Part shown: positions 12,468-25,900 of the stretch, piece after piece
Position numbering within the stretch: position 1 is the stretch's first letter
How the letters are laid out: each line of letters opens with the position of its first letter
DNA from: Lineus longissimus
Lineage: Eukaryota; Nemertea; Pilidiophora; Heteronemertea; Lineidae
Direction: 5' to 3'
Length of the DNA stretch: 64,000 nt
Assembly (NCBI RefSeq): GCF_910592395.1
Contig: NC_088315.1
Coordinates: 6,574,501 to 6,638,500 of the forward strand
Notes under the pieces: model-generated
Seen by the model: only the letters and a program-made list of their open reading frames with translations
Told to the model about the DNA's origin: nothing
Database searches by the model: none
Translations under genes and position numbers: made by a program

Positions 12468-13725
12468 ACGACCAAACGATGAGATATTTGATATCAGAAA
12501 GCCATCACTTTAGAACTTTCTGAGGTTAAATCAAAGACATTCTTTACTAGATTTAAAATGTATTGCAAAGACACTCAGTCCTTTTGTTTGTATACATATG
12601 TGCAATATTGAATTTCTTTACCTACCAGAAAATATGGCAACAATTTACCAAAATTGTTGCCCCAAACTATTCAGTTATGTGAAAAAAAGTGATGAATTCT
12701 TGGCAACTGTTGCATGTAGAAGCTGGTGCTGTCATCTATTTCAGTAACTTTAATAACGTGTATGATTGTATTGCATGAGAAAGTATTGTTACAGATGTTG
12801 AATGAAAATGAAAATCCTTCATATTGGCCTTGCCTGTATTGTCCGTTGAAAAGTGCTGATATATTTGTAAGAGATATTAAAAGAAAAACAGCATTATAAT
12901 AATGATGCTTGTGACACAACCATTGAAAGATGAATTACTGAAAGCCTCACAATTTTTGCAAGATGGGATGTAACCGTGAAATCTAGGGGCGTGAAAATGT
13001 TTAACTTCATGGTTTTTGTCATTGGAAAATGCACCCATTTGGCATGTTTGGGAAAATAAATTGGCACAAATTTGAAATTGCAGCACCATGGCCTGAGGAC
13101 CATGGTAGAAATCTTTCCTAACTTATTAAGATAACTACACTGTATATAGCTATTCCCTTCGTAATTATGACATTTGTATAAAGAACTTTGTATGTGTATG
13201 ATGTAGTTTGTAAGTTTATACTCGAGAATGTAGTTTCAATAGACTTGTCAACAGTTGACATTCTGTGTCAGCACTATTTAGTCGGTGTACATGGTAGGGG
13301 TGCGTGTACAAAAAGCCAATCTTATGAGTAATAGGCCTATGAAACAGACGCACCCTAATTGGCTAAGTAATGTCTACACAGTAGGTAAATAGCATCAAAA
13401 ATTAAACAGTAGCCATATTTTACCTTTAAAGTTCATTTGTGGAATAACTCCTGTACTTATGTTGCATCTTATGATCAAGATTTAGTTTGATAATCTCGTG
13501 AACTGTAGAGATTTCACTTGGTCAAAGTCCTTGAGAATTAAAAACAATTAACTTATGAAATGCTGTGAATTGTGTAAAAGATTCTCCCATTCCTAGATAT
13601 TCTCTGTATATTTCAATATTTGATGCCTCAAAATACAATGCAGATTCTGTGTACTTATACTTCTAGTTGATGCTACTAGTAATATTTACTGGGAAATATA
13701 AATAAAAATCATGATAATGATTAAA
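12468..13725 (+). other. NCKAP1: NCKAP1 3' UTR
   Basis: Follows the TAA at 12465-12467. AATAAA hexamers occur at 13055-13060 and 13701-13706. The second, in an AT-rich context, is the better candidate end, with cleavage expected around 13720-13730. The stretch has no long open frame. The 3' end is inferred from the hexamers only. Confidence 0.6.
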
Positions 13726-14016
13726 ACAAAAATTTTCGTCTTCCATTCAAACCATGAACAGTGTGTTCAAGAAAAGCACTCTTGTCTGCCAACAAGAAGT
13801 AACCTGGAACTCAACCTACTTCTGACATCAGAAGAAGATTAGTATTGGACATACCCCCCATGTGCCATCTACATCAACAAGAGGAGTGGACAGAGTTCAC
13901 TGAGATAGCTGTCCTTGTCCAGTTACTTGGAGAACTGACTCCTAATATCAAAGGTGAACACACTGATGTGGACTCAAGGATTGATACTGATAGTCCTCTT
14001 ATTCTGAGAGTGAACA

Positions 14017-17000
14017 ACAAAGTTGTTCAAACTTCCAAGCCATTTTAACCGGAAAGTGCTGTCTTTCCTTGGCAGAATGATGAGAAGTGAGATTCAGTCC
14101 TCTCTCATCACTGAAGGGTTAAGACACTGGAAAAAAGTATTTAAGTGCTGTTATCTGGCAAAATGAACAACATTGAGCAGAGATTCAAACAAATTCCTTC
14201 TGAAAAATGTTTCAGACCTGGTGATTGGTGAAAGAGTCTTAAAAGTTAGTCTCCTCTCAGCAGTGAGACAGAGTAGAAGGATTTCATTGCTGCCTTCTTT
14301 TTGCAGTTAAGAAACCAAACTTTTATTTCCGCAACGGTTGGGCGGAATTAAAAAAAATCACTGCCATTGTATTCAGTGATGCCTGAAGAGGCTGCATGAC
14401 AAATTTCATCCCTATATTCCTATTCTATCATGGGTTTTGAGATTTTGCACAAAAATATCCTGTCCAAGCCATCAAAATCAGAAAATCAACCTTGGATCCA
14501 GGTATAGAAGTTTCCAGATGTACAGCAGTGAATAGGGTTTAAAATCTTCTTGGACCTGGGACGAGGTATTTTTAAAGTGGCCAGCATCTGCAAACGATAC
14601 ATGATATTTAGAAAATTTTGCTGGATGCTGAAAGATTGAGAGATAAACTGATGTGTATTAAAGCGAAATACATGTACTTGCTGGTACTCGTGATTTATGG
14701 TATAAATCAGAAACTCTATTCACTGGTGTACATGAGAGACTACTCTTCCAGCTGGTTATAAATCCAGTGACTGTCCTCCAACACAGAAGGCTCCATCTCC
14801 TGATTGTGTCTTGTTCAGATCAAGCTATGGTTCAACCGTTGAAACATATAGCTCTTCCGGCTGTTAATAAACTCTGAGTCTCTGACCGAAGTCTGTCTTA
14901 GAATATTGAAGGTGTTGATGCCGTGGTCTCCAGATTGTGACTGGCTCCAGATAATGTCCTCAGTTCATATGTTACCAGTTGAGAACGTATCAGGACATTT
15001 CTTGCAGCTGGTTATAAATGAAGTGTATCCTCTCAAAAATCGTCCTCAACATTGAAGGTGTTGACAATGTATAGGCTCCAGATTGTGACAGATTAAAAAC
15101 TGTCCTCAAACCATGGTCCACCAGTTGAGAGCCGATTAGGACAACACTTCCAGCTTGTCATATTTTGAAGGTGCGGACGTTGTGGTCTCCAGATTGTGAC
15201 TGGCTCATGATGTCCTCAGTGACGGAACCGTGGTTAACCAGTTATGAGCCGATTATGACAACACTTCCAGCTAGCTGGTTATTAACATGTGAAGGTATTG
15301 ACGTGGTGGTCTCTAGATTGTGACTTGTTCAAGACTGCCCTCAAGAGATCAAGCTATGTTTCGTCAATTGAAAACCTATTGCTCTTTCAGCAGCTTATAT
15401 ATTCTGCATCTCTGGCCGAAGTCTGTCTTCGAATATTAAAGGTTTTGATGCCGTGGTCTCCAGATTGTGACTACTTCAAGACTGTCCTCAGCCTATGTTT
15501 CGTCAGTTGTGAACCTATTGCTCTTTCAGCAGCTTATACATTCTGAGTCTCTGACCGAAGTCTGTCTTCGAATAACGAAGGTATTGATGCCGTGGTCTCC
15601 AGATTGTGACTACTTCAAGACTGTCCTCAGCCTATGGTTCGTCAGTTGAGAACCTATTGCTCTTTCAGCAGCTTATACATTCTGAGTCTCTGACCGAAGT
15701 CTGTCTTCGAATAATGAAGGTCTTGATGCCGTGGTCTCCAGATTGTGACTACTTCAAGACTGTCCTCTCAGTCTATGGTTCGTCAGTTGAGAACCTAGTG
15801 CTCTTTCAGCAGCTTATACATTCCGCGTCTCTGACCGAAGTCTGGCTTCGAATAATGAAGGTGTTGATGCCGTGGTCTGAATCTGAGACTGTACCACATA
15901 GTTGTTCAAACTTCCAAGGTATTTTGACCAGAAAGCGCTGTCTTTCCTTGGCAGAATGATGAAAAGTGAGATTCAGTCTTCTCATTACTGAAGGGCTAAG
16001 ACACAAGAAAAAAGAATTTAAGTGCTGTTATCTGGCAAAATGAAACACCATTGCTGGATACATTGAGCGGAGACCAAAACAAGTTCCTTCTGAAAAATGT
16101 TTAAGACCTGCTGACTGGTGAAAGAGTCTTAAAAGTTAGTCTCCTCTCAGCAGTGAGATAGAGTAGAAGGATTTCAGTGCTGCCTTCTTTTTGCAGTTAA
16201 GAAACCAAACTTTTATTTCCGCAACGGTTGGGTGGAATTTAAAAAAATCACTGCCATTGTATTCAGTGATGCACAAAGAGGCTGCATGACAAATTTCATC
16301 CCTAAATTCCTAGTCCATCATGGTTTTTGAGATTTTGCACAAAAATATCCTGTCCAAGCCATCAAAATCAGAAAATCAACCTTGCATCCAGGTATAGAGA
16401 TTTCCAGATGTACAGCAGTGAATAGGGTTTAAAATCTTCTTGGACCTGGGACGAGGTATTTTTAAAGTGGCCAGCATCTGCAAACGATACATGATATTGA
16501 GAAAATTTTGCTGGATGCTGAAAGATTGAGAGATAAACTGATGTGTATCAAAGCGAAATACATGTACTTGCTGGTACTTGTGATTTATGGTATAAATCAG
16601 AAACTCTATTCACTGGTGTACATGAGAGTCTACTCTTCCAGCTGGTTATAAATCCAGTGACTGTCCTCCAACACGGGAGGCCCCATATCGTGACTAGTTG
16701 AAGACTGTCCTAGATGATCAAAGGATTATTGAAGGGTTGACATTGTTGTCATCTGATTGTGATAGAATCAAGACTGCCAAGTGATCAAACCATTGTCCAC
16801 CAGTAAAGAGCACTCTTTCAAGTGGTTATAAATTCAGTGTCTTTCGCACAATTGAAGACGTTGATACTGTGGTCTCCTGATTGTGTCTAGTTCAGATTAA
16901 GCTACAGTTCAACCGTTGAAACATATTATTGCTCTTCCAGCTGTTAATAAACTCTGAGTCTCTGACCGAAGTCTGTCTTCGAATATTGAAAGTGCTGATG

Positions 17001-18480
17001 CCGTGGTCTCCAGATTGTGACTACTTCAAGACTGTCCTCAGCCTATATTTCGTCAGTTGAGAACCTATTGCTCTTTCAGCAGCTTATACATTCTGAGTCT
17101 ACGTTTCGTCAGTTGAGAACCTATTGCTCTTTCAGCAGCTTATACATTCTGAGTCTCTGACCGAAGTTTGTCTTCGAATATTGAAAGTGCTGATGTCGTG
17201 GTCTCCAGATTGTGACTACTTCAAGACTGTCCTCAGCCTATGTTTCGTCAGTTGAGAACCTATTGCTCTTTCAGCAGCTTATACATTCTGAGTCTCTGAC
17301 CGAAGTCTGTCTTCGAATTATGAAGGTCTTGATGCCGTGGTCTCCAGATTGTGACTACTTCAAGACTGTCCTCAGCCTATATTTCGTCAGTTGAGAACTT
17401 ATTGCTCTTTCAGCAGCTTATACATTCTGAGTCTCTGACCGAAGTCTGTCTTCGAATATTGAAGGTTTTGATGCCGTGGTCTGAATCTGAGACTGTACCA
17501 CAAAGCTGTTCAAGATTCCAATGCATTTTAACCCGAAAGTGCTGTCTTTCCTTGGCGGAATGATCAAAAGTGAGAGTCAGTCCTCTCATCACTGAAGGGC
17601 CAAGACACAAGAAAAAACAGAATTTAAGTGATGTTATCTGGCAAAATGAACAACATTGATGGATACATTGCGCGGAGACCCAAACAAATTCCTTCTGAAA
17701 AATGTTTAAGACATGGTGACTGGTGAAAGAGTCTTAAAAGTTAGTCTCCTCTCAGCAGTGAGACAGAGTAGAAGGATTTCAGTGCTGCCTTCTTTTTGCA
17801 GTTAAAAAACAAAACTTTTATTTCCGCAACGGTTGGGCGGAATTTAAAAAAATCACTGCCATTGTATTCAGTGATACCCGAAGAGGTTGCATGACAAATT
17901 TCATCCCTCTATTCCTATTCCATCACGGTTTTTGAGATTATGCACAAAAATATGCTGTCCAAGCCATCAAAATTAGAAAATCTACCTTGGATCCAGGTAT
18001 AGACATTTCCAGATGTACAGCAGTGAATAGGGTTTAAAATCTTCTTGGACCTGGGACGAGGTATTTTTAAAGTGGTCAGCATCTGCAAACAATACATGAT
18101 ATTGAGAAAATTTTGCTGGATGCTGAAAGATTGAGAGATAAACTGATGTGTATCAAAGCGAAATACATGTACTTGTTGGTACTTGTGATTTATGGTATAA
18201 ATCAGAAACTCTATTCACTGGTGCACATGAGAGTCTACTCTTCCAGCTGGTTATAAATCCAGTGACTGTCCTCCAACACGGAGGCTCCATCTCCTGATTG
18301 TGTCCTGTTCAGATTAAGCTATGGTTCAACAGTTGAAACATATTGCCCTTCCAGCTGTTAATAAACTCTGTGTCTCTGACCGAAGTCTGTCTTTGAATAT
18401 TGAAGGTGCCGTGGTCTCCAGATTATGACTGGCGCCAGACAATGTCCTCAGTTCATATTTTACCAGTTGAGAACCTATCA
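14017..18480. repeat. Higher-order tandem repeat block: three ~1-1.9 kb copies with nested 139-bp units
   Basis: A long unit starts three times, near 14017, 15896 and 17495. Each start reads ..TTGTTCAAACTTCCAA.. followed by CTGTCTTTCCTTGGC, and roughly 800 bp then match at high identity. After the shared part, each copy carries a different number of 139-bp units containing TCTGACCGAAGTCTGTCTT and GCCGTGGTCTCCAGATTGTGA. Clean 139-bp steps are seen at 15467/15606 and 17212/17351. Copy starts are 1,879 and about 1,600 bp apart, the difference reflecting unit number. Because 139 is not a multiple of three, the recurring ~60-residue open frames are frame artefacts. The third copy is cut short near 18480. 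No function is recognised. Confidence 0.85.
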
Positions 18481-18847
18481 GGACAAATTAGTGAAGATCT
18501 TTCCGACTCTCGATGCATGGTTATACTGACATTTTTACATCTTTAGGTTGGATCTGGTGGTTCATCCTTTGGCTTGCAGGCAGTGACATAATCCTTCATC
18601 GGGGGACTACCTTCAAACAGTGGGCGCACTTCCTTCAAACCAGCCGAAAAGACAATGGACAAGAAAGATGTACTTGTATTGAAAATATTAGATATCTTTA
18701 TTTCTCTTGGGCAAATATCAAAACATGAATGATGTACTTATAAAGTAATGGTAAAGGTGATCTCTATCTATTAAGCAAACTAGAATCAACAGCATAATAA
18801 GCAAGCAGGACACAGTTAACGAAATTCAACATCGGTACAATTCCCTT

Positions 18848-19181
18848 TTAAAGCGAACTGGAACCGCCAAGCCAGTTCGTATGATCTCGTTTTCATTTCC
18901 CGCGTATCGGGTGATCAGAGCGAGGCATGAATGAAACATGGCGCCTACCTGTCAATCATTCAGTGACATCACTACTATGAAATTTACTACGAAAATTCAT
19001 GAATGAAAGATCGCATGACTCACGTGATTCTCACATGATTCTCACATGATTCTCAATAATAACAAATTGAACTGCGCATGCTCGGGCACTGGAGGCGGAG
19101 CTACAAATCTGAACTCGACTTTCTCGGGCGGTGAAAGTCGAAAAGTTGAATAAATCGCTCGGCGGTTCCAGTTCGCTTTAA
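18848..19181 (+). mobile_element. TTAA-flanked MITE, copy 1
   Basis: A 334-bp non-coding element bounded by TTAA on both sides, with terminal inverted repeats AGCGAACTGGAACCGCC at the left and GGCGGTTCCAGTTCGCT at the right. The body contains TTCATTCATG, CATGCGCAGTTC-like and CACGTGATTCTCA motifs shared with the copy at 38568-38910 in opposite orientation. TTAA target duplication is the hallmark of piggyBac-type transposition. No transposase is encoded, so it would be non-autonomous. Confidence 0.85.
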
Positions 19182-21239
19182 GGAGTAGATTGCATTTAGA
19201 ATTGTTCCGAATTCAGATTACTTCTGAGACTACAGCATGATACATCAGATTTTAGGACGATGTATGAAATAATACACCTTTCAAATAAAAGTCAAGGAGT
19301 TCTTATGAATTTACTCCCAGAAAACGACAAAATGTCTCACGATTTGAAGAATTTTCATAACCATCAACCTCAATGAAAAACGATGCTTACTTCTTTTCGA
19401 AACTGTGTCCTACAAAATCACAATAGCTTAGTGGAACGTGACCCCAACCCCTTACAGCTAATATGGATTAACCAAGTACCTATAACAATGCTGGGATGCT
19501 CCATATGGACACGGGAGGAGTGAATCGCCCGGAAGAACTATTTACAGATAACGTGAACACTATACATATTTCCAAGTTCAAATTCTACATGGGTTGATAA
19601 TCTGTTCTTGTTCATTGTTAAGAGGAATTGCACCAATACAAATAATAATTTCATCTATGATAAATTTCATATTTTCTCAACAGGATGAAAACATCTTCGA
19701 GTCAAATTTATTTGTCTGGAATAACTGAAGGAAGCTACTGCACAGGAACAACAACCTGCAAACATTTCACAGTTTACAGTAACGAGAAGGCAATTTCTTA
19801 AACGAACAGGTTTACACGGATTGATTTTTGCAGTTGTCACTTGGAGTTGCCAGAGGTTTAGTTGCTCTTGTGCAGCAGTCATCACTTTAACAAAGAAAAC
19901 AATATAGTTTAATTCAATTCGTATACTCTACACGGCCTTTGATGCCCACACAGGTTCATCAAATTGAATTTTACAAGCAAGGATAGTGCGATGTACAGTG
20001 AGATAGTAGAGACACCTATATATAAGTGACTTTGTGAAAATTAATCTGGCACACTTGGATCCTGCCTATATTCTCCCTTTAAATGTACAATAGCATATAG
20101 ACATGTTGACATTCGTTGACACCAAATACCCAAAAAGAAATATAAAAAGATTCGTTTTAATTTCTTCAATATACAGAGTTCTAATAAATGTCAATTACAC
20201 TAACAACTTATATCTCATTGTGATAATACGGTCGCCTTGGCAACAAATCAATACAGGAAGAGTGTGAATTAATGGACTTGATAATGGCAGGATGCATCTC
20301 GTTAAACATCAGCTGTTCAATTGCGGTAAGGCCGAGTATAGGCCTTGTCAGTCTTCATGGACTTTAATAGTGCTCATCTCTTTCAGGTACAAACATTTTC
20401 GGTCAAAAACTCTCCAATTTGATCCAACAACTCTGGATACATCTGGATTCAAAACAGAATCAGGCCAAAGGAGGGACCCTGACAAAACAACCTGAGTCCT
20501 TATGCATCAACCATATGACTTACATCGTTTATGCCATTCAGCCCTTCAACTTTACTCGCACAAACCATGGTTATACTATTTAAGCAGGTCAAGGAGCGTC
20601 TATACATCAGCCTAATTTTCTAAAGGCCTTCGTTGGAAAAATACCAGCCAAGTACCCATACTCTATCGAAAGGGTCGAAATCCTCCCTACCTATTAATAA
20701 ATAATGATACTATTTCTATTACTCTTAACAAAGTATCTACAGAATGGACAAAAACAAAAATTTATCTGAATAGTTGGCTGGGTATATCCTTACAATTAAT
20801 CTGATTTCATCCCCAAAGAACAGTGTTACAAAAACTTTCATTGATACCAGATCAGGCTTTTGTCAAAGAAACAAAGAAATTTCTGTTGGTTGAAGCATGA
20901 AAAATTAGTTATACAAAGGATAACTAGAACATGCACGAGGGAAGGACGGAACCGATTCGCTGTGATAATAATAGAGTGTTGGCACACCAATAGAGCGGCA
21001 CTGATTTTCACTGAAGTATACACCAAATGACGGCAAAAGTCAAGCAAAATTGACGTCATGTATGTCACAACAATGCCACACCATAGTGACAGTCAGCGCC
21101 ATATACAGGTTACCATATACAATTTTGCAGTTCACACAATTGGTATATGAAAGATGAAATGATGAGTGAATATGATTTTTTATAATTCTGCCCACAACCG
21201 GAATGTTATAACACACCCATCAAAACAATACAAATCGAG

Positions 21240-22020
21240 CCCTATAGATGAAACTCCAGACTTTGCTGTGGTTGCTAGGGAAATTTTTATGTTGCTAGAG
21301 ACAACTGGTGCGTGGTCACCAGTAGACCCTACCCCTTATAGACAAACACTTAAATCACAAACATATTACGGGAATGCATTTTTCACCACCACCTTATCTA
21401 GACAACTGTTACCACTGGCAACAAGATTTGTCCAAGCAACCACAGTCTTTTGACAACAATCTTTAGCAGCGAAACAATTCTGGGTTTAGTGCCGACACCA
21501 ATCAAAACAGAAAAAGATGCATTTTAGACATCAAATTTATGTCATCGACCCACATTGCACATTATGTTGTTGGCACAACAATGGCAGTAGTAAAGGGCGG
21601 TGATGTCAGCCATGACATTTTCAACATGTGATACTTTTCAGGAATGTCAACGAGGACATGCAGATAGAGACATCCAAATAACAGGAGAGGGGGTAAAAGT
21701 TTATCAGGTAACACCAACCGTACTAACAAACATAATTTGACAACAATATGAGCAATCAGGGATACAAGATTATCACCATAGCAAACATGTTACACCCTTA
21801 GCAACTGAAGCTCTTTAGTAACACCGACATGAAGGAAGCATCCTAGACGAAATCCTTAGCAATCACATCTCTTTGGTAATGTTGAAAGCAACAGAACTTT
21901 TTTAAAATCTTGAGCAGTCAAAGTTGCCTGGTGACATCCACAGAAACCAAGGCTCTTCGGTAACATCCTTAGCAACCAAATCTCCATTGCAACACACATA
22001 GCAACCAAGAACCCGCCTTC
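21240..22020. repeat. Degenerate AGCAACC/GGTTGCT motif cluster
   Basis: Short words such as TTAGCAACCAAATCTC, GTTGCTAGGGAAA, TAGCAACTGAAGCTC and TTGCCTGGTGACATCC recur many times at irregular spacing. They resemble half-sites of RFX X-boxes, but the spacing is too irregular to call functional sites. Within the probable NHERF 3' UTR. Confidence 0.45.
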
Positions 22021-22124
22021 CTCCCTGACATAAAACCATTTTCAGTCACTAATGGTCACCCAATTTCAGCCATTTGGCCTTTCAACAAAACAGCTCAAGC
22101 AGCAGGAATTACTCAGCAGAATTA

Positions 22125-22225
22125 TGCTGGGATACGTTGATACTTTAGTGCAGAAACAGCTGCAAGCAGTATGAATTACTAGAATCAGCAGAATTATGCT
22201 TGGATACTTTAATACTTTAGTACAG
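22125..22225. repeat. Short tandem duplication
   Basis: AGCAGAATTATGCTGGGATAC..GATACTTTAGTGCAGAAA is repeated about 70 bp later as AGCAGAATTATGCTTGGATAC..ATACTTTAGTACAGAAA. Two diverged copies, no coding content. Confidence 0.6.
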
Positions 22226-22655
22226 AAATCTTACATGAAGAAGATTTTTGGTGCACCTCGACACAAAACACCCTTCATTTCTTTGATATTAGAAATAACC
22301 TTTTAAATTGCCAAAATTACTGCTGAAGAATAGGACTGAAGTCTACCACAAAAAACCTTGCATAGAACACATGCCTTTAACTCAGTCACCACCAAGCCTA
22401 AGACTTGGACTTTAAGCTGTTAAATTTTCAAAGGTTTCATAGAATCTTCTGTAAAACCAAAATGCTTGTTTTCAGGAAAAACCGACCAAATATCGATCAG
22501 CCTCACATACATGTATGCGCAAAAATGACGAACAAGTCAAAGGCATTTACAAATGTTGCATTACATGAAACGACCCCAATGATGAGGCATTGATGAACAA
22601 CTTATATATTTTTCATAAAGTTACCATAACAAAATTTCTGCACCATACACAATCT

Positions 22656-22937
22656 CTACAACTTATCAAAATAGTCTTTCTTGTTTTTGAAGCCGACATT
22701 GGCATTCTTTTGGCTATGCCTGGCGTTGTTTCGAAGATGTTCTCTATATTCCTTGGCGGACATGTTTAACTTGAGCGCTGCATCATTGTTTGTCTGCGAC
22801 TGTGGTGCTTGGGGTGCAGGAGCTTTCACGGGGGCGCTCTCAACGTGATAGGTCTGGGCAGACACAATAACTGGTTCGGGTTCTGGTGTTGGTGTACGTT
22901 CGGGCTCAACTATTTTTTGGTCCTCGTTTTGGTTAAT
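22656..22937 (-). CDS. NHERF1: NHERF-like last coding exon with ezrin-binding motif
   Basis: Acceptor TTTTCAG then [22 protein letters not shown], phase 0; 93 codons to a TAG at 22656-22658. Contains a TPTPEPEP run echoing the repeat in the 338-nt exon, an alanine/proline linker, a helical [19 protein letters not shown] stretch, and the terminal [14 protein letters not shown]. The helix plus aromatic/leucine end is the expected form of the NHERF tail that docks on the FERM domain. Confidence 0.9.
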   Translation of the reverse strand: MNQNEDQKIVEPERTPTPEPEPVIVSAQTYHVESAPVKAPAPQAPQSQTNNDAALKLNMSAKEYREHLRNNARHSQKNANVGFKNKKDYFDKL

Positions 22938-25900
22938 CTGAAAATATATGATAATGAAACTGTTGAAAATGTTTCTCTATCTTAGCTTTGATAAAGATGA
23001 GTTTTTCTTGGTCTGAAACTATCAAGCATGCTATTTACAGAACTATCGATGTCAACTTGAATGAAGATTCAGCCAGCACCAATAAATTTGTGGTGCTAGG
23101 AACCTAGGGAATAGGCCCGGTATGGAGGAACGGGGGAGTCAAACATGTAGGCTTCACTGTGGACACCATGTTCTGTAAGGTCTTGGAACATGGGGGGATT
23201 TCTGTGGCATAGCGATCAGAGTGCTGGGCTCATAATCAGGAGGTTGTGGGTTTGACTCATTCCTCTGTGTCACAGAGATAGCCAAAGTGAGAACCAGTCC
23301 TAAGCGTTGCATGAATCCATGCAGCTCGGACATGTGATACCCCCAGGGAGTTGAGCTTCAACCCAAGATGAACAAGCTAATACCTAGGGCAAAAATGTGA
23401 AGCACTTCTGCAATACTCCATGACCAATTTCAACCAACAGGAGGATTATCACAACGAGGTTGATTTAGTATGGCATGATATGGAGTTGTTACGAAAGCAA
23501 AACACCCGATCAATACTGAGGACGTTTCCGAATCGGAGTGGTCACTATATCCAACACCTGCTATAGCCGCAAATATACAGCTGGGCTATTTCACAAGGCG
23601 AGACCGCCAATCAATATGTCATCCTCCTCGAGCAGGCCTTAGTAAGGCTCTTGAGTCATCATCAACTTAACAGACCCTTTCCTACCAATTAATGCCCACC
23701 ACCAATTCATCCACGCCGCTACATATCTCTATTCTGTTGCATTGCAGAATGTCGAAGAGCTAGGCCAGGGGTCAGACACTGAAGGAGTACACATCAACCC
23801 TTGAGACCTTTAACACCAAGACACGTACTCTTACCAACACCCCACCAGGTATTCATGCAATAATATTCTATTATGGAATCGATCTAGTGATTAATTGGTA
23901 ATCCAATCGGGAACGTACAGAATTCATCAGTGATTGTTCTTCTTGCCAGGACAACAGGTGAACATTGGGATCCTACTGGACTGTTCGATATTTCTCCAGG
24001 TTTAATAGAATATTGTTAAGCCGGAATTATTAGCGGCCATTTTATCATGCCATTTCGTGAAATTGAACTTCTGCGTACATTAGATTTAGCGTTTGACAAT
24101 TAAACCCGGTAGCAGTAACGCTTCATGACCTTGGGGTAGGCTGTTGGTTAGACCATTCTGGACACCTACCCATCAACCGTAAGACATTCAAAGATTCACA
24201 TGTTCTATTTGAGAATCTGTATAATAATAGAGGCTATATATCCACAAACAATGGCAATACACTGGACATGCTGAAAGGCTATACCACCTGTTCTTTTCCA
24301 CTCCAGTTGACTATCAAGAGATTTGCGGAATATGTCGACAGCCATACTATGCATTGCGAGATTTTGAACTTCTACCATATCACTGGCTCAATATCGAGGT
24401 TTTGGTCGTCTCTGACATTTGAAATGGATAAATGACTATAGCTTTTTTGGAAAGTCAGTCAGCTGAATTTTGCAGTGCATTGATTTTTCAGGTGTACTTC
24501 ACTTCATTCGATATAACAAATATACACCTTCCAGGGCCCACTCTACATCAGAGTCTCAAGTGAGGGAAAACCAATACATGCATGTGGTAAGAGTGCAAGA
24601 CCAGTCAGTCATAATGGACTGAGTAATTCTCTCATAGCAATATGATTCAAATTTTAATTGTGTGAAAATTTATCGTTTTGAAATACGTTATTAGTATGTT
24701 TAATCCATGTTTTCTCAATAGGACTTTCAATGTAAAGCTTGGAGTACCAAAGTATCAGAACATCAGGGTTTTGAGTACTGAACAGAACTGGGTGGAAATG
24801 GGCAGAATTTTGATTATGCTAAGGTCTGCCTGCTATGCCTACCTGAAAAATTATCCAGGTGTACAATCTTGAAAATAAAGTTGAAAATTGGTTAATTTGA
24901 ATTTGGTGTGCGACTCGAGCATTTTATTTTATCGACTTTCGTGCATGCTCAGTTAAACATGAAATTAAAATGCGATATTTATTTACCGTATTGTCAACTG
25001 AAAATAGCTGAATTTGCCATATTTTAGGCTCGGGAAAATTTCATGGTTTACAGTAAAGTCCCCATCATGGAACCCAATGTGCACTGACCCTGAACAAGGA
25101 CCAGTACATGAGCTAGAGTATCTAAACCATGCACCACAAGATGAAATGTTCCACTCAGACAATATGAAACAGGACAACTGCTTCAACAACACCATCAACT
25201 GCTTCAACAACACCATCCACAACCAACAGTTTCGATAAATTTGGAACAATATTCAGAGAGAACAATATTGCATGCAAGATAGAAAGGAGTTGAAAATGGT
25301 CAATATCTAGAATACTCAGTATTTCAACGAAAAAATTTAAAAGATTCATGGAGATACTCCAAACCCAAATACCTAACTATACACCTTCATACTAAATCAT
25401 AATCGGAACCTAAAACATGCAATATTTTTTCAAAATGTTTGAAACAAAAAATTATTGATCAAATCCCAAAATGAACATCTTGATGCCTCTAAAAGTGACA
25501 ACAGAGTGTTTCTCATCAAAATCTGAAGATAGCTTCAAAAGTTTTAAAAGTACAATCAAAAGTACTCAAAAACCTCCACAAAGTACAATGAAAAGCTACT
25601 TATCATTTGAATAATGTAGCTCAAGCGAGAGGAGGATTGAGCATGTTTGGAGAGCATCCAAGCCAATAATTGATCCACCCATGACATCTGCAGGGGGATC
25701 ATACCATGAAGCCCACTTGTAGCTGACATGAGTTAGAGCAATTAAAGTTCCAGTATCAGCTACAGCCATAGCTGGTAGAGTCTGAATATTCATCAAAACT
25801 GGTTGAAACGAAGGTTTTTGAAAAATATTTTGAATCACAGTCATAGTGTCAACACTGTAGGCATCATCCAATCCCAAGTCTGCTGGATTCCAGTGGACTT

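Larger units (their letters stand above)
18690..22655 (-). other. NHERF1: Probable long 3' UTR of the NHERF-like gene
   Basis: Minus-strand sequence downstream of the TAG at 22656-22658. It has no long open frame. Minus-strand AATAAA hexamers lie at 19707-19712 and 18697-18702. If the more distal one is used, the UTR is about 3.9 kb and contains the TTAA-flanked MITE at 18848-19181. The extent is inferred. Confidence 0.35.

Noticed and set aside
15289-17563. Recurring ~60-117-residue open frames with MTTSRLSSAY and LLLFQQLIHSESLTEV
   Set aside because: They arise from the 139-bp tandem unit, which is not a multiple of three. Successive copies shift frame and none has exon borders or a family match.
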